NCBI GenBank assembly: GCA_945787595.1
Contig: CALZJV010000189.1
Location: 929 to 30,519, forward strand
Direction of reading: 5' to 3'
Source: an uncultured Desulfobacterales bacterium
Lineage (GTDB): Bacteria; Desulfobacterota; Desulfobacteria; Desulfobacterales; JAFDCJ01
DNA: 29,591 nt
Shown here: piece by piece, positions 16,291 through 23,908 of the stretch
Layout of the letters: each line of letters starts with the position of its first letter
How positions within the stretch are numbered: position 1 is the first letter of the stretch
Translations under genes and position numbers: made by a program
Notes under the pieces: model-generated
Databases searched by the model: none
Seen by the model: the letters and a program-made list of their open reading frames with translations, nothing else
Told to the model about the DNA's origin: nothing

Positions 16291-17387
16291 TTTTGGGCCT
16301 CCAACACTTTCCAGCGTTCAGCGAAAGCCTCAAAGAGTTGCGGTTGGCTGGAAATAGCACAAATCTCCTGGTTGATCCAAAACGATAGTGTCGACCAATT
16401 ATAACTGCCGAAAACAACCCAGCGCTGGCTATTTTGCTCGACCAAAACAAATTTATTATGCATCGGCAAACTCTCGGGATGTGTAACCCGTCGAAATGGT
16501 ATTCCAGCCTCGGCTAGTCTCCTTTCGGCCTTTAAAGATACGCGCCTGAGCGTCGGTTCTGCCAGTATCTCAAGTGTCGCTCCCCGGCGGGCGAGCCTCA
16601 ACATTGTCTTGATAGAGGTCGTCCCATTGAGGTGCGAGGCCGCAACTCGGATACGGGCACCATCACCAAAGCGTCCGAGGAAGCTTGCTACCGCATGGGA
16701 TTGGGCTCGCGGCAGGAAATGAATTTCAGTGTTTTTCCCCCGCAATGCACGGTTACCGTCTGCAAAGAATCGCTCCAAGATCCCGTGTCGTGCCCGGTGC
16801 ATCCATTGCGCATGATTCATCAAACCGTCAACCAGAGCCGGTTCGCTGATACCGACCAGCACATTATGCGCGCGATCATGGTCGCCGATTTCGTGGATAA
16901 TGTCCGGTCTCTCCTCGGGATCGTCTCCGGACGGGTTGAAGGATCCGACGAAAGCGACGGGGTTAGGATGAGAGAAGCAGTAGAGTTTTTCGTGAAGGTT
17001 CGGATTCCCCATCTTTCTCCCCGGAATAGGCACGCGTGGCGGTAAGTATACGGCGCGAAATCCCTTACCCAGTCCCTCTTCTCCAGAGAGCATGGAGACC
17101 ACCTCGTGGTTAGCGTGAGGTATGTGTGGATTGCCTTCCAAGGTCACTGTCACGTTAACGTTGCGACGATGAGCCCGGAGTAATTGCTCAGCCAGTCGCC
17201 GGTCACGAAAATAGTAAGTGATCCAGTCTATTGCTCCGCCCGCCGGAACGGCTTCAATGCTTTCGGCCAATAGATCTCGCAGCCGGCCTACCGGTTGATC
17301 GGGACCACCGAAATGGATTTCATAATTAGAGCTGGGTGACAATTTTGTTCTCCATCGTGGCAAAGGAATCTTAAGGGTTACGTCCAC
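16287..17387 (-). CDS. Phospholipase-D-like protein with degenerate HKD motifs
   Basis: 366 residues with two PLD-type halves. The first has HEKLYCF...VAFVGSFNPSG (about 128-151), the second has HNKFVLVE...WVVFGSYNWS (about 313-335). Both keep HxK and GSxN, but the Asp of HxKxxxxD is Ser in the first and Glu in the second. Two HxK histidines are what PLD chemistry needs, so activity is possible. Substrates in this superfamily range from phospholipids to DNA. No signal peptide is seen. The start is a GTG (17385-17387) with only a weak ribosome site, 16 bp after paralogue 4. Its 3' end overlaps paralogue 3 by 4 nt. By eye it is more GC-rich than its neighbours and splits two sister genes, so it may be a later insertion. 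Its role in glycan assembly is unknown. Confidence 0.75.
   Translation of the reverse strand: MDVTLKIPLPRWRTKLSPSSNYEIHFGGPDQPVGRLRDLLAESIEAVPAGGAIDWITYYFRDRRLAEQLLRAHRRNVNVTVTLEGNPHIPHANHEVVSMLSGEEGLGKGFRAVYLPPRVPIPGRKMGNPNLHEKLYCFSHPNPVAFVGSFNPSGDDPEERPDIIHEIGDHDRAHNVLVGISEPALVDGLMNHAQWMHRARHGILERFFADGNRALRGKNTEIHFLPRAQSHAVASFLGRFGDGARIRVAASHLNGTTSIKTMLRLARRGATLEILAEPTLRRVSLKAERRLAEAGIPFRRVTHPESLPMHNKFVLVEQNSQRWVVFGSYNWSTLSFWINQEICAISSQPQLFEAFAERWKVLEAQN
16298..16302 (-). promoter_or_regulatory. Strong ribosome binding site GGAGG inside the PLD-like gene
   Basis: On the - strand GGAGG is followed by 7 nt (CCCAAAA) and then the TTG start of paralogue 3, which overlaps the upstream TGA stop as TTGA. 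This decides an otherwise doubtful TTG start and indicates translational coupling. Confidence 0.65.
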
Positions 17388-17403
17388 CTGGAAAGATGAA
17401 ACC

Positions 17404-18816
17404 TTACCCCGTTTGCGGGCTGATCTGAAAGATCTCGCTTGAGATCTGGTTTACTTCCGATGCTCCGCAGTCGCCAAGTGCCTTCTCGATCCGTGAGACC
17501 CGCTCACGCACTGCGCCCAGAGAAGTTCCCGGATAACGATGACGATGAAACTCCGGCCGGTTATGCGAATCCGGAAGGTAAGAGAGCAGCCTCTTTATTA
17601 ACCTGCGCGTGGTTGCCATATACCATCCATCCAACCGATTAATCAGAGTTGGGTTTGGCAGTTGGGAAAGCCCTGCCGTTATTTTCTCGATAACTTCCAC
17701 AATCCGCTCACAGGCCAACAGCCCGTTTGTCGCTGCCAGATGGTGATCAATCAGTGCTTTGCTTTCATTGCCATCTGCAGCTCCGAGTTCACCGGCAAAA
17801 ATCTTCATCAGGGTTGTCTGCAACTGCTTGAAATCAAAACATTGATGGCTCAACCGGTTGGGTAATTGATAAAACCCATAGTCGTAGTAGTCATTGACCG
17901 TCGCCCTGTAGGAAATAGCCGGAACGCGCATGACAAAGGCTTCCACGCCTGTCGTGCAACCGTTATGGATGAGCGCCTTGGCGGCCATTAGCCAGGGAAT
18001 CACGTTGCCTTCGTTGGTTACCCGCACTCGCTCGCACTGAGCAGCAATTTTGTGATAGACTTCATGTTTTTCGGTTGGATGCGCCCGGACAACAATCGTA
18101 TAGTCCGGAAATGCGCGTTCCAAGGAAGGAATGAGTCCCTTGAAGTCCTCGAATATCGCCAGCTTGTGATCCCGAAATCCTTCGGCAAACTCCCGGGTCA
18201 TGCCTCTGGCGGCACGCCCGAATTTGGACACTTCACCTGGGTTATTGACCGGTAAAAAGAGACTCTGGACCGGATAAAAAGCATTTATGTGGTTGAAATT
18301 GGTGTTGATAAGGATGAAATCCCCATAGGTGTTTCGAAGCTTTGCGACGTCATCTTCAAAGAATCCGTTCATCTCCGGCCGCAGCATGTCATTGCGCGGA
18401 TTTCCGGTAATATGAATCGGAATCTCGGGCGGCAGCTCCGGATATTGTCGCCACAATTCAGCGTTGTCCCGGCCCCAAGCGAACAGATGGGACAGATACC
18501 CCATTGCCTTGGGAGAGAGTCGTCGCGAAAAATAGGTCTCGGCCGGTAGATGAACCAACGCCTCTTCATCCCAGGCTACTATTTCATGCCCAAGCTTGCG
18601 TAAAATTTTGAACATCTTGATGCTGCGAACCGTCATGCTCTTAGAGAGGTAGAGGCCCCTTGGAAAAGAAGCAATGCGAAAGTCTATCTGCCGGCGCGAC
18701 CCGATCACCGAAGAAAACCCACGCTTTGCTGCTATACAGGCCAGCAACAATTTGGAATCAAGCTCCCGTACCTGATTTTCCACCGGCATCAGTAGTAAAG
18801 TATCTTTCATCTTCAT
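17404..18816 (-). CDS. Surface carbohydrate biosynthesis protein, paralogue 4 (GT-B-like)
   Basis: About 470 residues and the first of the four paralogues to be transcribed. Blocks: LLLMPVENQVRELDSKLLLA, WDEEALVHLPAE, FAWGRDNAELWRQYP, ITGNPRNDMLRPEM, INTNFNHINAFYP, RAHPTEKHEVY (its sisters have RPHP.EN, so this loop has changed at two places), NEGNVIPWL, HNGCTTGVEAF and the tail RHRYPGTSL. The frame is open up to 18894, but ATG 18816 is preferred: GGAAGG sits 9 nt upstream and the protein then starts like its sisters. ATG 18825 is a close alternative. It lies downstream of the GT4 gene and 16 bp ahead of the PLD-like gene. Confidence 0.8.
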   Translation of the reverse strand: MKMKDTLLLMPVENQVRELDSKLLLACIAAKRGFSSVIGSRRQIDFRIASFPRGLYLSKSMTVRSIKMFKILRKLGHEIVAWDEEALVHLPAETYFSRRLSPKAMGYLSHLFAWGRDNAELWRQYPELPPEIPIHITGNPRNDMLRPEMNGFFEDDVAKLRNTYGDFILINTNFNHINAFYPVQSLFLPVNNPGEVSKFGRAARGMTREFAEGFRDHKLAIFEDFKGLIPSLERAFPDYTIVVRAHPTEKHEVYHKIAAQCERVRVTNEGNVIPWLMAAKALIHNGCTTGVEAFVMRVPAISYRATVNDYYDYGFYQLPNRLSHQCFDFKQLQTTLMKIFAGELGAADGNESKALIDHHLAATNGLLACERIVEVIEKITAGLSQLPNPTLINRLDGWYMATTRRLIKRLLSYLPDSHNRPEFHRHRYPGTSLGAVRERVSRIEKALGDCGASEVNQISSEIFQISPQTG

Positions 18817-18937
18817 ATTTTTCATTCCTTCCAGACCACCCTGGTGACAACCAGAAGGGCAAAAACAGCTTTTGATAACAGCATCCGGAGTCAATTAACT
18901 ATCCGAATCCGAATGCCGATTGAAAAGCTGTCTACTT

Positions 18938-20296
18938 TCAGCTTTCTGAAAGAGCCTGGGAGTAAATCGTACTTTCCTTTTCGTATATTCTCTCTTTATC
19001 GAATACGACATGTGCCAGATCACGGCCGCGCCTGCCGACTTTTTTTGCTTCCTCGTAATGGCCGATGACATGGACCATCTTTGCAGCCAAGGCTTCGATG
19101 TCCCCAAAAGGTACCAGATAACCAGTATAATCATCGATGACGATTTCAGCGTGCCATTCAATATCGTAGGCAATAACAGGAATACTGCACAGCATTGCCT
19201 CTACCAGGGTGGAGCCCGAGTAAGGGCAAATAGCTATCTCGGCATGGGCGGTCCATTTCAAAACGGCATCGCTTGGACATCTACCCAGAAATACAATTCG
19301 ATCGTTATACATGCTTTGTTCAATTCTATTTTCAACCGCCGGTCCAATCGCACCAGCGCCAATGATGACCAGGCGGTAGTCCGGCAGTTGAGGGGCCGCG
19401 ATACTAAACGCATCAATCACATCCAGCGGAAAATTGATTTTAGCCAGTCGCCCCACAAATAAGATATACGGGTAATCGGCCAGTTTGGCCGGCGGCTGTT
19501 CCGGATCAAAGGAATTAAAAGCTGCATTAAAATTGCTGATTCGAAGCAGGGAAAGTCTGTCAACCGGCGCCCCTAACGCAAACGCATGCTCATAATTGTT
19601 CTTATTGCGGCCCAAGACGCGAAATGCATGGCGTATGGGCCAGCCCAGAAGCCAAATAGATGCGAGATGTGCAAATTTTTTTAGAATAGGAATTTTGTTC
19701 AGCTTCTTAAAGTAGAAGGTCTTCCCAATAAGTCTGTAAATCAATTCGTAATTCCCGCTAATATCAACAATGAATGGTATTTTGATAATAGCAGAAACCA
19801 GACAAGCCTGTAAGGCCTTGTAATTATGACTATAAACGCGTAGAACGCCAATCTCTTCCTTGACACAAAAGATAGTAACCTTAATGATACCAATTACTTC
19901 ACGAAAAATTATTGAAGTCGCCGCCAAGCCTAACTTCCCGATAATCCCAACAATTTTAGGGGTTTTTCTGGCTATGAGATAAAAGTTTTCATTAATCTTA
20001 ATTTTTGTTTCAACAGTATTTACGGGATCCATTATCCCAATCCACTTAAGGCTATGATTTTGAAACGGCAAAAGGTACCAATAACCGCGCTCTTTTACCT
20101 TCTCCACAGTGAATCCCCGAAGGATGATAGCCTTTGGGCTGCCTTTAGCGGAATTTTTCCAAACTCTTCTCTGCCTGAAAATCCATGGCAACGCAAATAG
20201 TAAAGCCAAACCGCATAGTACAATTACGAGAACGCAAACGGGATAATCTAAAAATCTTGCGATAACCGTTATATTTTTCTTAGTTTTATTATCCAT
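18938..20296 (-). CDS. Glycosyltransferase family 4 protein with N-terminal membrane anchor
   Basis: 452 residues. One hydrophobic segment (about 17-40) followed by a basic stretch anchors it to the inner membrane with the enzyme in the cytosol. The C-terminal half has the GT-B donor-binding domain of GT4: PYILFVGRLAKINFPLDVI (276-294), VFLGRCP (335-341) and PYSGSTLVEAMLCSIPVIAY (358-377), with Glu366 and Glu384 in E-x-E-type positions, then TGYLVPFGD (391-399). It would add a sugar from a nucleotide donor to a lipid-linked glycan. Donor and acceptor are unknown. ATG 20296 overlaps the end of the acetyltransferase gene by 8 nt, with no clear ribosome site, so it may depend on coupling. The N-terminal third looks more AT-rich than its neighbours. 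Confidence 0.85.
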   Translation of the reverse strand: MDNKTKKNITVIARFLDYPVCVLVIVLCGLALLFALPWIFRQRRVWKNSAKGSPKAIILRGFTVEKVKERGYWYLLPFQNHSLKWIGIMDPVNTVETKIKINENFYLIARKTPKIVGIIGKLGLAATSIIFREVIGIIKVTIFCVKEEIGVLRVYSHNYKALQACLVSAIIKIPFIVDISGNYELIYRLIGKTFYFKKLNKIPILKKFAHLASIWLLGWPIRHAFRVLGRNKNNYEHAFALGAPVDRLSLLRISNFNAAFNSFDPEQPPAKLADYPYILFVGRLAKINFPLDVIDAFSIAAPQLPDYRLVIIGAGAIGPAVENRIEQSMYNDRIVFLGRCPSDAVLKWTAHAEIAICPYSGSTLVEAMLCSIPVIAYDIEWHAEIVIDDYTGYLVPFGDIEALAAKMVHVIGHYEEAKKVGRRGRDLAHVVFDKERIYEKESTIYSQALSES

Positions 20297-20921
20297 TTTT
20301 ATAAATCAAATTAACTTTCCCGTCCGAGCCCAAATCGACCCTTCCAAGGACACGTGCCGGGATTCCACCGGCGATGGTAAAATCATCCACATCCCTTGTT
20401 ACGACTGTCCCGGCGGCAATGAGACAATGATTGCCAATCGTGACTCCTTTGGTCACAATGGCATGGGAGCCCAAAAAACAACAGTCGCCTATTTTGGTAG
20501 CGGCCCGTTCGGGCTGCATTTTACCGCCCGACAGCGCCCAACTCACGGTATCATGGGTCAGCACCTGACAGCCGGTCGAGATGGAACAATAGCCATGGGT
20601 CAGCACCTGACAGCCGGTCGAGATGGAACAATAGCATCCGATTTCAAGCCCCCCGCCGCCATCCAGCAAACTGAAAGGGCCGATCCAGGTATGCTCGCCA
20701 ATCTTAACATCGCCGATCAGGGTTGCCGAGTTATAGATTGTGATGCCCTTGTCTTCACGGGTCCAATAAGCTCCCCTTTCCGACCAGTCAAACAAGTCTT
20801 CATACGAGGGATTGATACGGCTGTACTTTTCCCGGGTATTATTCCGGCACCAGTAATGCAGTTCCAATAGGGATGTCCAAAGTTTTTTCAATTCGTCATT
20901 CATTTCTTCTGGTATCTGCAT
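20289..20921 (-). CDS. Left-handed beta-helix (hexapeptide) acyltransferase with internal duplication
   Basis: 210 residues. A helical N-terminus (about 1-60) is followed by hexapeptide repeats (ATLIGDVKIGEHTWIGP, CYCSISTGC, TKIGDCCFLGSHAIVTKGVT, IGNHCLIAAGTVVTRDV) ending in the typical AGGIPARVLGRV. Enzymes of this type move acetyl from acetyl-CoA to a sugar OH or NH2 as trimers. The coil segment YCSISTGCQVLTH appears twice in tandem, because a perfect 42-bp in-frame direct repeat adds 14 residues at the turn that carries the likely catalytic His. Fourteen residues are not a multiple of the 18-residue coil, so folding or activity may be affected. The start at 20921 has a weak ribosome site; an ATG at 20903 is possible. 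Confidence 0.82.
   Translation of the reverse strand: MQIPEEMNDELKKLWTSLLELHYWCRNNTREKYSRINPSYEDLFDWSERGAYWTREDKGITIYNSATLIGDVKIGEHTWIGPFSLLDGGGGLEIGCYCSISTGCQVLTHGYCSISTGCQVLTHDTVSWALSGGKMQPERAATKIGDCCFLGSHAIVTKGVTIGNHCLIAAGTVVTRDVDDFTIAGGIPARVLGRVDLGSDGKVNLIYKNG
20552..20635. repeat. Perfect 42-bp tandem duplication
   Basis: 20552-20593 and 20594-20635 are identical over all 42 bases, beginning CATGGGTCAGCACCTGACAG on the + strand. It keeps the reading frame of the acyltransferase. Perfect identity means a very recent slip or an assembly error. Confidence 0.95.
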
Positions 20922-20956
20922 GAGTCGGGCCTTTGTGTTAATTTCAGCTTTTTTTT

Positions 20957-21904
20957 CTATAACTTCCGGGCAACGACTGTAATGCCGGAATTTCGAATAT
21001 TGATATTCTCAATTGAAAGATCGGCGCTTTCACAAAAACTGATGACTTCTTCTCGGGTATGACGGTGACAGTTCATGGGGCGAAACCAGTCAAAATTTAT
21101 GTGATTCATTTCTTCTACCGAATAGTCGGGTCGATAAAATAGCTTGCAAATGTTCCAATAAAAAAAACGCTGAAGATTCTGTCTACCATTTTTAATCCCT
21201 AAGAAGGGGATATCCTCAGGCACATCCAGGTCAACATCGATTTCGCCCAGCGCCATACCTAATTTGGTCAACGGCTTCAAAGCTTCCCAGGCTTCTTCAT
21301 CGCTCATTGACGCAATCGTATTTCTTATAAAGTCATCACTGAATTCTCTAATAATTGCCTTTTTGGCATAAACGTAGAATAAAAATCGTCCGCCCGATTT
21401 GAGCTTTGAAGCCAGAAATTGTATTGATTTTTGAGTGCTGTCGGTATGATGCAGCACACCCTCTGAAAATATTAAATCGATAGAGGCTTCAGGAACAGGG
21501 ATCTCCAGCAAGCTGGCCTGCAAAAAGTCTCCCGTATAGCCCTTTTCGGCAAATCTTTGTCTGGCAATTTCAACGGCACCGGAGATATCTACTCCCAAAT
21601 AGTCATGATATTTCAAATGGTGCTCTAAAAACAGCAAAGCCGAAAATCCGGAGCCACACCCGGCGTCGAGAATTATTTTTCTGCCGCCTGCCAGCCAAGC
21701 CGCAAGTTTTTCAGGGTCGTTTTCACAATAGCGTTCAAACAGCCATTTTTTGTGATTCTGCTTCACGGCCTTCGATTCGTATGTGTCGCGTTTGGACCAC
21801 TTAAATTCAAAGGTCTGCTCGGTCTGTTTTTGTTTTGAGGAGTATTTCCTCTTAAGTTTGTCAACCACCTCGAAGGAGACCCTCAATCGCTTTAAAGCGG
21901 ACAT
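20957..21904 (-). CDS. Class I SAM-dependent methyltransferase
   Basis: 315 residues, soluble. Motif I is IILDAGCGSGFSALLF (about 77-92). YLGVDIS (102-108) with its acidic residue binds the SAM ribose. FLQASLLEIPVPEASIDLIF and GVLHHTDS are the motif IV region of the Methyltransf_11 type, and GGRFLFYVYAKK follows. An unusually long C-terminal part (about 185-315) with a DWFRPMNCHRHTREEV segment may bind the substrate. A similar ending is seen in methyltransferases next to asparagine-synthase-like genes in polysaccharide clusters (from memory). A sugar or amino-sugar intermediate is the likely acceptor. GAGGTG lies just before ATG 21904. It follows the amidotransferase gene by about 40 bp. Confidence 0.83.
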   Translation of the reverse strand: MSALKRLRVSFEVVDKLKRKYSSKQKQTEQTFEFKWSKRDTYESKAVKQNHKKWLFERYCENDPEKLAAWLAGGRKIILDAGCGSGFSALLFLEHHLKYHDYLGVDISGAVEIARQRFAEKGYTGDFLQASLLEIPVPEASIDLIFSEGVLHHTDSTQKSIQFLASKLKSGGRFLFYVYAKKAIIREFSDDFIRNTIASMSDEEAWEALKPLTKLGMALGEIDVDLDVPEDIPFLGIKNGRQNLQRFFYWNICKLFYRPDYSVEEMNHINFDWFRPMNCHRHTREEVISFCESADLSIENINIRNSGITVVARKL

Positions 21905-21946
21905 AACACCTCTTGCGATATCCTGATCGAATCGTGGATCTTCATT

Positions 21947-23833
21947 TCATGCTAGGAATTTTCTTAACCACCATTCAAAATTTAACAGTGACCAGATAAA
22001 CAATCTGCGATTTGATTTACCCTCCAGATGCTCGTTTACCAAGCCGTGGACGACGTCTCGATCCAGATAATCATATATCATGGCTTGCCTGCTAAAAAGG
22101 GTCTGGCGAACATAGTTGATGCTTTCGCCTTTAAACCATGACGCATCCGGGGCCGAGAAACCCTGTTTGACGGCCTTTGTAATCTGCTCGGGAATGATAT
22201 GTTCCATAACCGTGCGCAAAATGCGCTTGCCGTCCCTATTTTTCTCAAAGTACTTTTTAATCTTGCCGGGTTCATTTTCATTTATGCGCACCACTTCACC
22301 CAGGTTCTGCAATTTTAAGCCGACCGGTAATTGCATGGCAAAGTCCACCAGATCATTGTCCAAAAAAGGTACGCGAGTTTCCAGACTGTGCGCCATGCTC
22401 AGCTTGTCTTCGACGATAAAGAGACCATTTAAGAAAGTTTTGGCTTCCAGGTATAAAGAGTGATTCACATAGTCTTCAGGTTTCTCCAGAGCATTCTTAT
22501 GGGACTTGAAAACATCGCGAAAAATGTCCTGAGTTCTCAGCTGACTTATTTCTTTCCAAACCGGGCTGAAGACCGCGTGCTCCTCCCGGTCTGGAATCAA
22601 GCGCTGCCAGAAGTGATAATATTTTTCGATGTAGTCATCGAAATCGGTGTTAACCACCGCCCGATAGTAGCGCCAGGGGTAACCCCCAAAGAGTTCGTCA
22701 CCACCGGTTCCTGCCAGGACAACTTTAACAAACTTGCTGGCCAACTGCGCGACATAGTAATTGGGATAACTCTGTCCCACACGAGGCTCTTCGATGTGCC
22801 AGGCAACTTGCGGTAAAACCCGTTCCATATCACCAGCTTTTAGAACCATTTCATAATGTTCGGTTTTGAATAGGTAGGACATATATTCTGCTTTTTCCCG
22901 TTCATCGTATCCAAGTTCGAGTCCCGAAGCCGAGTTCAGATCAAATCCGCAGGTAAACGTCTTGATATAGGGCAGTTGAGAGGCCGCAATGGCCGTAATC
23001 GACCCCGAATCGATCCCGCCGCTCAGATAGGCGCCTAACTCAACGTCGCTGACAAGCTGTCGATTGACGGCCTGCCGAAATAAACGGTCAAGTTCTTCGA
23101 TATATTCCTCTTCCGTGGCGACCTCGTCGGGTTCACTGAAATTAAAATCCCAGTATTGATTAATTTTCAGGGTTGAAGTGTCTCGACCATTGGAACCTAG
23201 GGGCAACCTGGCACAGCATCCGGCAGGCAAAAGGTGAATACCTTTAAAAAAGGTTTTATCGGTAAATATGTTTTGAAAGGTGAAATACTCCAACAATGCT
23301 TCCAGATCGATTTGGCGATGAACCGCCGGATGCGTGACAATGGCCTTTTGCTCTGAAGCAAATAAAAAGTAGTCACCAAAAAAGCTGTAATACAATGGTT
23401 TTATTCCATAGCGGTCCCGGGCCAGAAATAATTCCTGCCGGGTTTTATCCCAAATGGCGAAAGCGAACATACCATTAAATTTATTTATACACTCCGGTCC
23501 CCATTGGGCGTAGGCATTTAGAACAACCTCGGTGTCACTGCGCGAGCGGAACGGACAGCTCATGGCTTCCAATTCGACGCGCAGCTCCTGAAAATTGTAT
23601 ACTTCTCCATTATAGGTAATCGCATATTGACCGTCGGCAGAGACCATGGGTTGATGCCCCAGCGGTGATAGGTCTATGATCGCCAGCCTTCGGTGTCCGA
23701 GGCCAACAAAACTATCGATAAAAAAACCTTCTCCATCCGGTCCGCGATGGGCGATGGCATCGGTCATTTTGCGCAGATTAACCGGTGAAACAGGCTCACC
23801 ATTTAGATTAAATATGCCGCAAATTCCGCACAT
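21947..23833 (-). CDS. asnB: Asparagine synthase-like glutamine-hydrolysing amidotransferase
   Basis: 628 residues. The start is fixed by chemistry: after removal of Met, Cys2 of MCGICGIF is the glutaminase nucleophile, so ATG 23833 is right and not 23845. The class II glutaminase domain spans about 2-200 (AHRGPDG, YNGEVYNF, RSRSDTEVVL). The ATP-dependent synthetase domain follows, with the PP-loop SGGIDSGS (271-278), GTGGDELFGGYPWR, and LETRVPFLDNDLVDFA near the C-terminus. The enzyme uses glutamine and ATP to amidate a carboxylate. In surface-glycan loci such proteins are thought to amidate uronic acids rather than make asparagine, and the neighbours favour that here. The ribosome site is weak. 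Upstream, TCTAAGGTAT occurs twice in tandem (about 23847-23870). Confidence 0.88.
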   Translation of the reverse strand: MCGICGIFNLNGEPVSPVNLRKMTDAIAHRGPDGEGFFIDSFVGLGHRRLAIIDLSPLGHQPMVSADGQYAITYNGEVYNFQELRVELEAMSCPFRSRSDTEVVLNAYAQWGPECINKFNGMFAFAIWDKTRQELFLARDRYGIKPLYYSFFGDYFLFASEQKAIVTHPAVHRQIDLEALLEYFTFQNIFTDKTFFKGIHLLPAGCCARLPLGSNGRDTSTLKINQYWDFNFSEPDEVATEEEYIEELDRLFRQAVNRQLVSDVELGAYLSGGIDSGSITAIAASQLPYIKTFTCGFDLNSASGLELGYDEREKAEYMSYLFKTEHYEMVLKAGDMERVLPQVAWHIEEPRVGQSYPNYYVAQLASKFVKVVLAGTGGDELFGGYPWRYYRAVVNTDFDDYIEKYYHFWQRLIPDREEHAVFSPVWKEISQLRTQDIFRDVFKSHKNALEKPEDYVNHSLYLEAKTFLNGLFIVEDKLSMAHSLETRVPFLDNDLVDFAMQLPVGLKLQNLGEVVRINENEPGKIKKYFEKNRDGKRILRTVMEHIIPEQITKAVKQGFSAPDASWFKGESINYVRQTLFSRQAMIYDYLDRDVVHGLVNEHLEGKSNRRLFIWSLLNFEWWLRKFLA

Positions 23834-23908
23834 AATTAAAACCAAGTCTAAGGTATCGGTCTAAGGTATATGGATTAAAACTATTTTATTACTTTCATTT
23901 ATATTGTG

